From: RGIG7300 sp045657645
Lineage (GTDB): Bacteria > Bacillota > Clostridia > Oscillospirales > CAG-272
Direction: 5' to 3'
Length of the DNA stretch: 6,914 bases
NCBI GenBank assembly: GCA_045657645.1
Contig: JAZOTL010000022.1
Location: forward strand, 1-6,914
This document shows positions 6,684 to 6,914 of the stretch, one piece after another. Positions within the stretch are counted from its first letter, which is position 1; every line of letters starts with the position of its first letter. The notes beneath the pieces are model-generated. The model had not been told where the DNA came from. It saw nothing but the letters and a program-made list of their open reading frames with translations, and ran no database searches. Made by a program: the position numbers and the translations under genes.

Positions 6684-6714
6684 AAAAAACACACCCGTGT
6701 AGGGTGTGTTTTTT
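6684..6714. terminator. Bidirectional terminator between convergent genes
   Basis: Arms 6684-6696 and 6702-6714 are perfectly complementary over 13 bp (AAAAAACACACCC with GGGTGTGTTTTTT) around a five-base loop. Six A on one side and six T on the other give a U tract in both directions. It lies 6 bases after the PLP-enzyme stop and 1 base from the stop codon of the convergent gene, so it should serve both. Confidence 0.92.
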
Positions 6715-6715
6715 A

Positions 6716-6914
6716 TTAACGCTTTGGCTTCCAATCCGAAACGTCGCTTTTCTGCATTGCGTTGAATATGCGGTGCTTTACGCCTTTGTGCTTAATTTCA
6801 AGGGATTCAAGAAGCTGCTTCATGGTTTCTCGCTCGGTGTGCTTATCCTCGGGACAAGGACTTACAAATACGGGCAGGTCGTTCTGCCTTGAAAAATACT
6901 TTATATCTTTTTCG
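6716..6914 (-). CDS. TtcA-family tRNA-thiolation ATPase, C-terminal 65 residues (5' end outside window)
   Basis: The frame is open from the right edge to a TAA at 6716-6718, giving 65 residues of a C-terminus. The segment VFVSPCPEDKHTERETMKQL followed by LLESLE, then KGVKHRIFNAMQKSDVSDW, matches the tail of the TtcA/TilS-like PP-loop family (tRNA 2-thiocytidine synthetase type), where a CP motif precedes an RxxMKxLL helix and a G(V/R)xxxIFxA(L/M) helix. The PP-loop ATP site and upstream Cys pairs are off the window, so whether this is true TtcA or a clostridial paralogue cannot be told. It is convergent with the PLP-enzyme gene and shares its terminator. Confidence 0.7.
   Translation of the reverse strand, partial: EKDIKYFSRQNDLPVFVSPCPEDKHTERETMKQLLESLEIKHKGVKHRIFNAMQKSDVSDWKPKR

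Overview
The window looks like a chromosomal segment of a low-to-mid-GC clostridial Firmicute, most likely a gut or rumen Oscillospiraceae/Ruminococcaceae-type organism. This is inferred from four things: strong AGGAGG-type ribosome binding sites, S-layer homology (SLH) anchoring, Cys-rich repeat surface proteins, and the type of MurD and of the PLP enzyme of the 'aluminium resistance / methionine gamma-lyase' family. No database search was possible, so the taxon is a guess.

Left half (1-3935, minus strand): two consecutive genes for exported surface proteins. The upstream gene (3935 to 2073) encodes a complete 620-residue protein with a signal peptide, a CBM9/DOMON-like carbohydrate-binding domain, three Cys-rich repeats of about 40 residues, and three C-terminal SLH domains. 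It has its own promoter and ends at a strong UUCG-tetraloop terminator. The next gene (1926 to beyond base 1) starts from a separate extended -10 promoter. It encodes at least 642 residues: a signal peptide, an unrecognised beta-rich domain of about 315 residues, and seven copies of the same Cys-rich repeat. Its C-terminus lies outside the window. It has no stop codon here, so a search for closed reading frames would miss it.

Middle (3936-4108): a 173-bp divergent intergenic region with a well-formed promoter on each strand. One drives the SLH protein leftward and the other drives murD rightward. A TTG that could be read as an early murD start is the -35 box of the murD promoter.

Right half (4109-6677, plus strand): a two-gene operon, murD followed 10 bp later by a PLP-dependent enzyme of the methionine gamma-lyase-like family (YnbB type). 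It ends at a perfect, symmetric hairpin that also serves the convergent gene entering from the right edge, the C-terminal end of a TtcA-family tRNA-thiolation ATPase (6716-6914, minus strand).

The right half is cytoplasmic housekeeping: peptidoglycan precursor synthesis, PLP chemistry and tRNA modification. The left half is cell-surface accessory content. The least understood part is the pair of secreted proteins sharing a Cys-rich repeat. I saw no RNA genes, insertion sequences, CRISPR arrays or phage genes, and no stretch over 300 bases without a gene.
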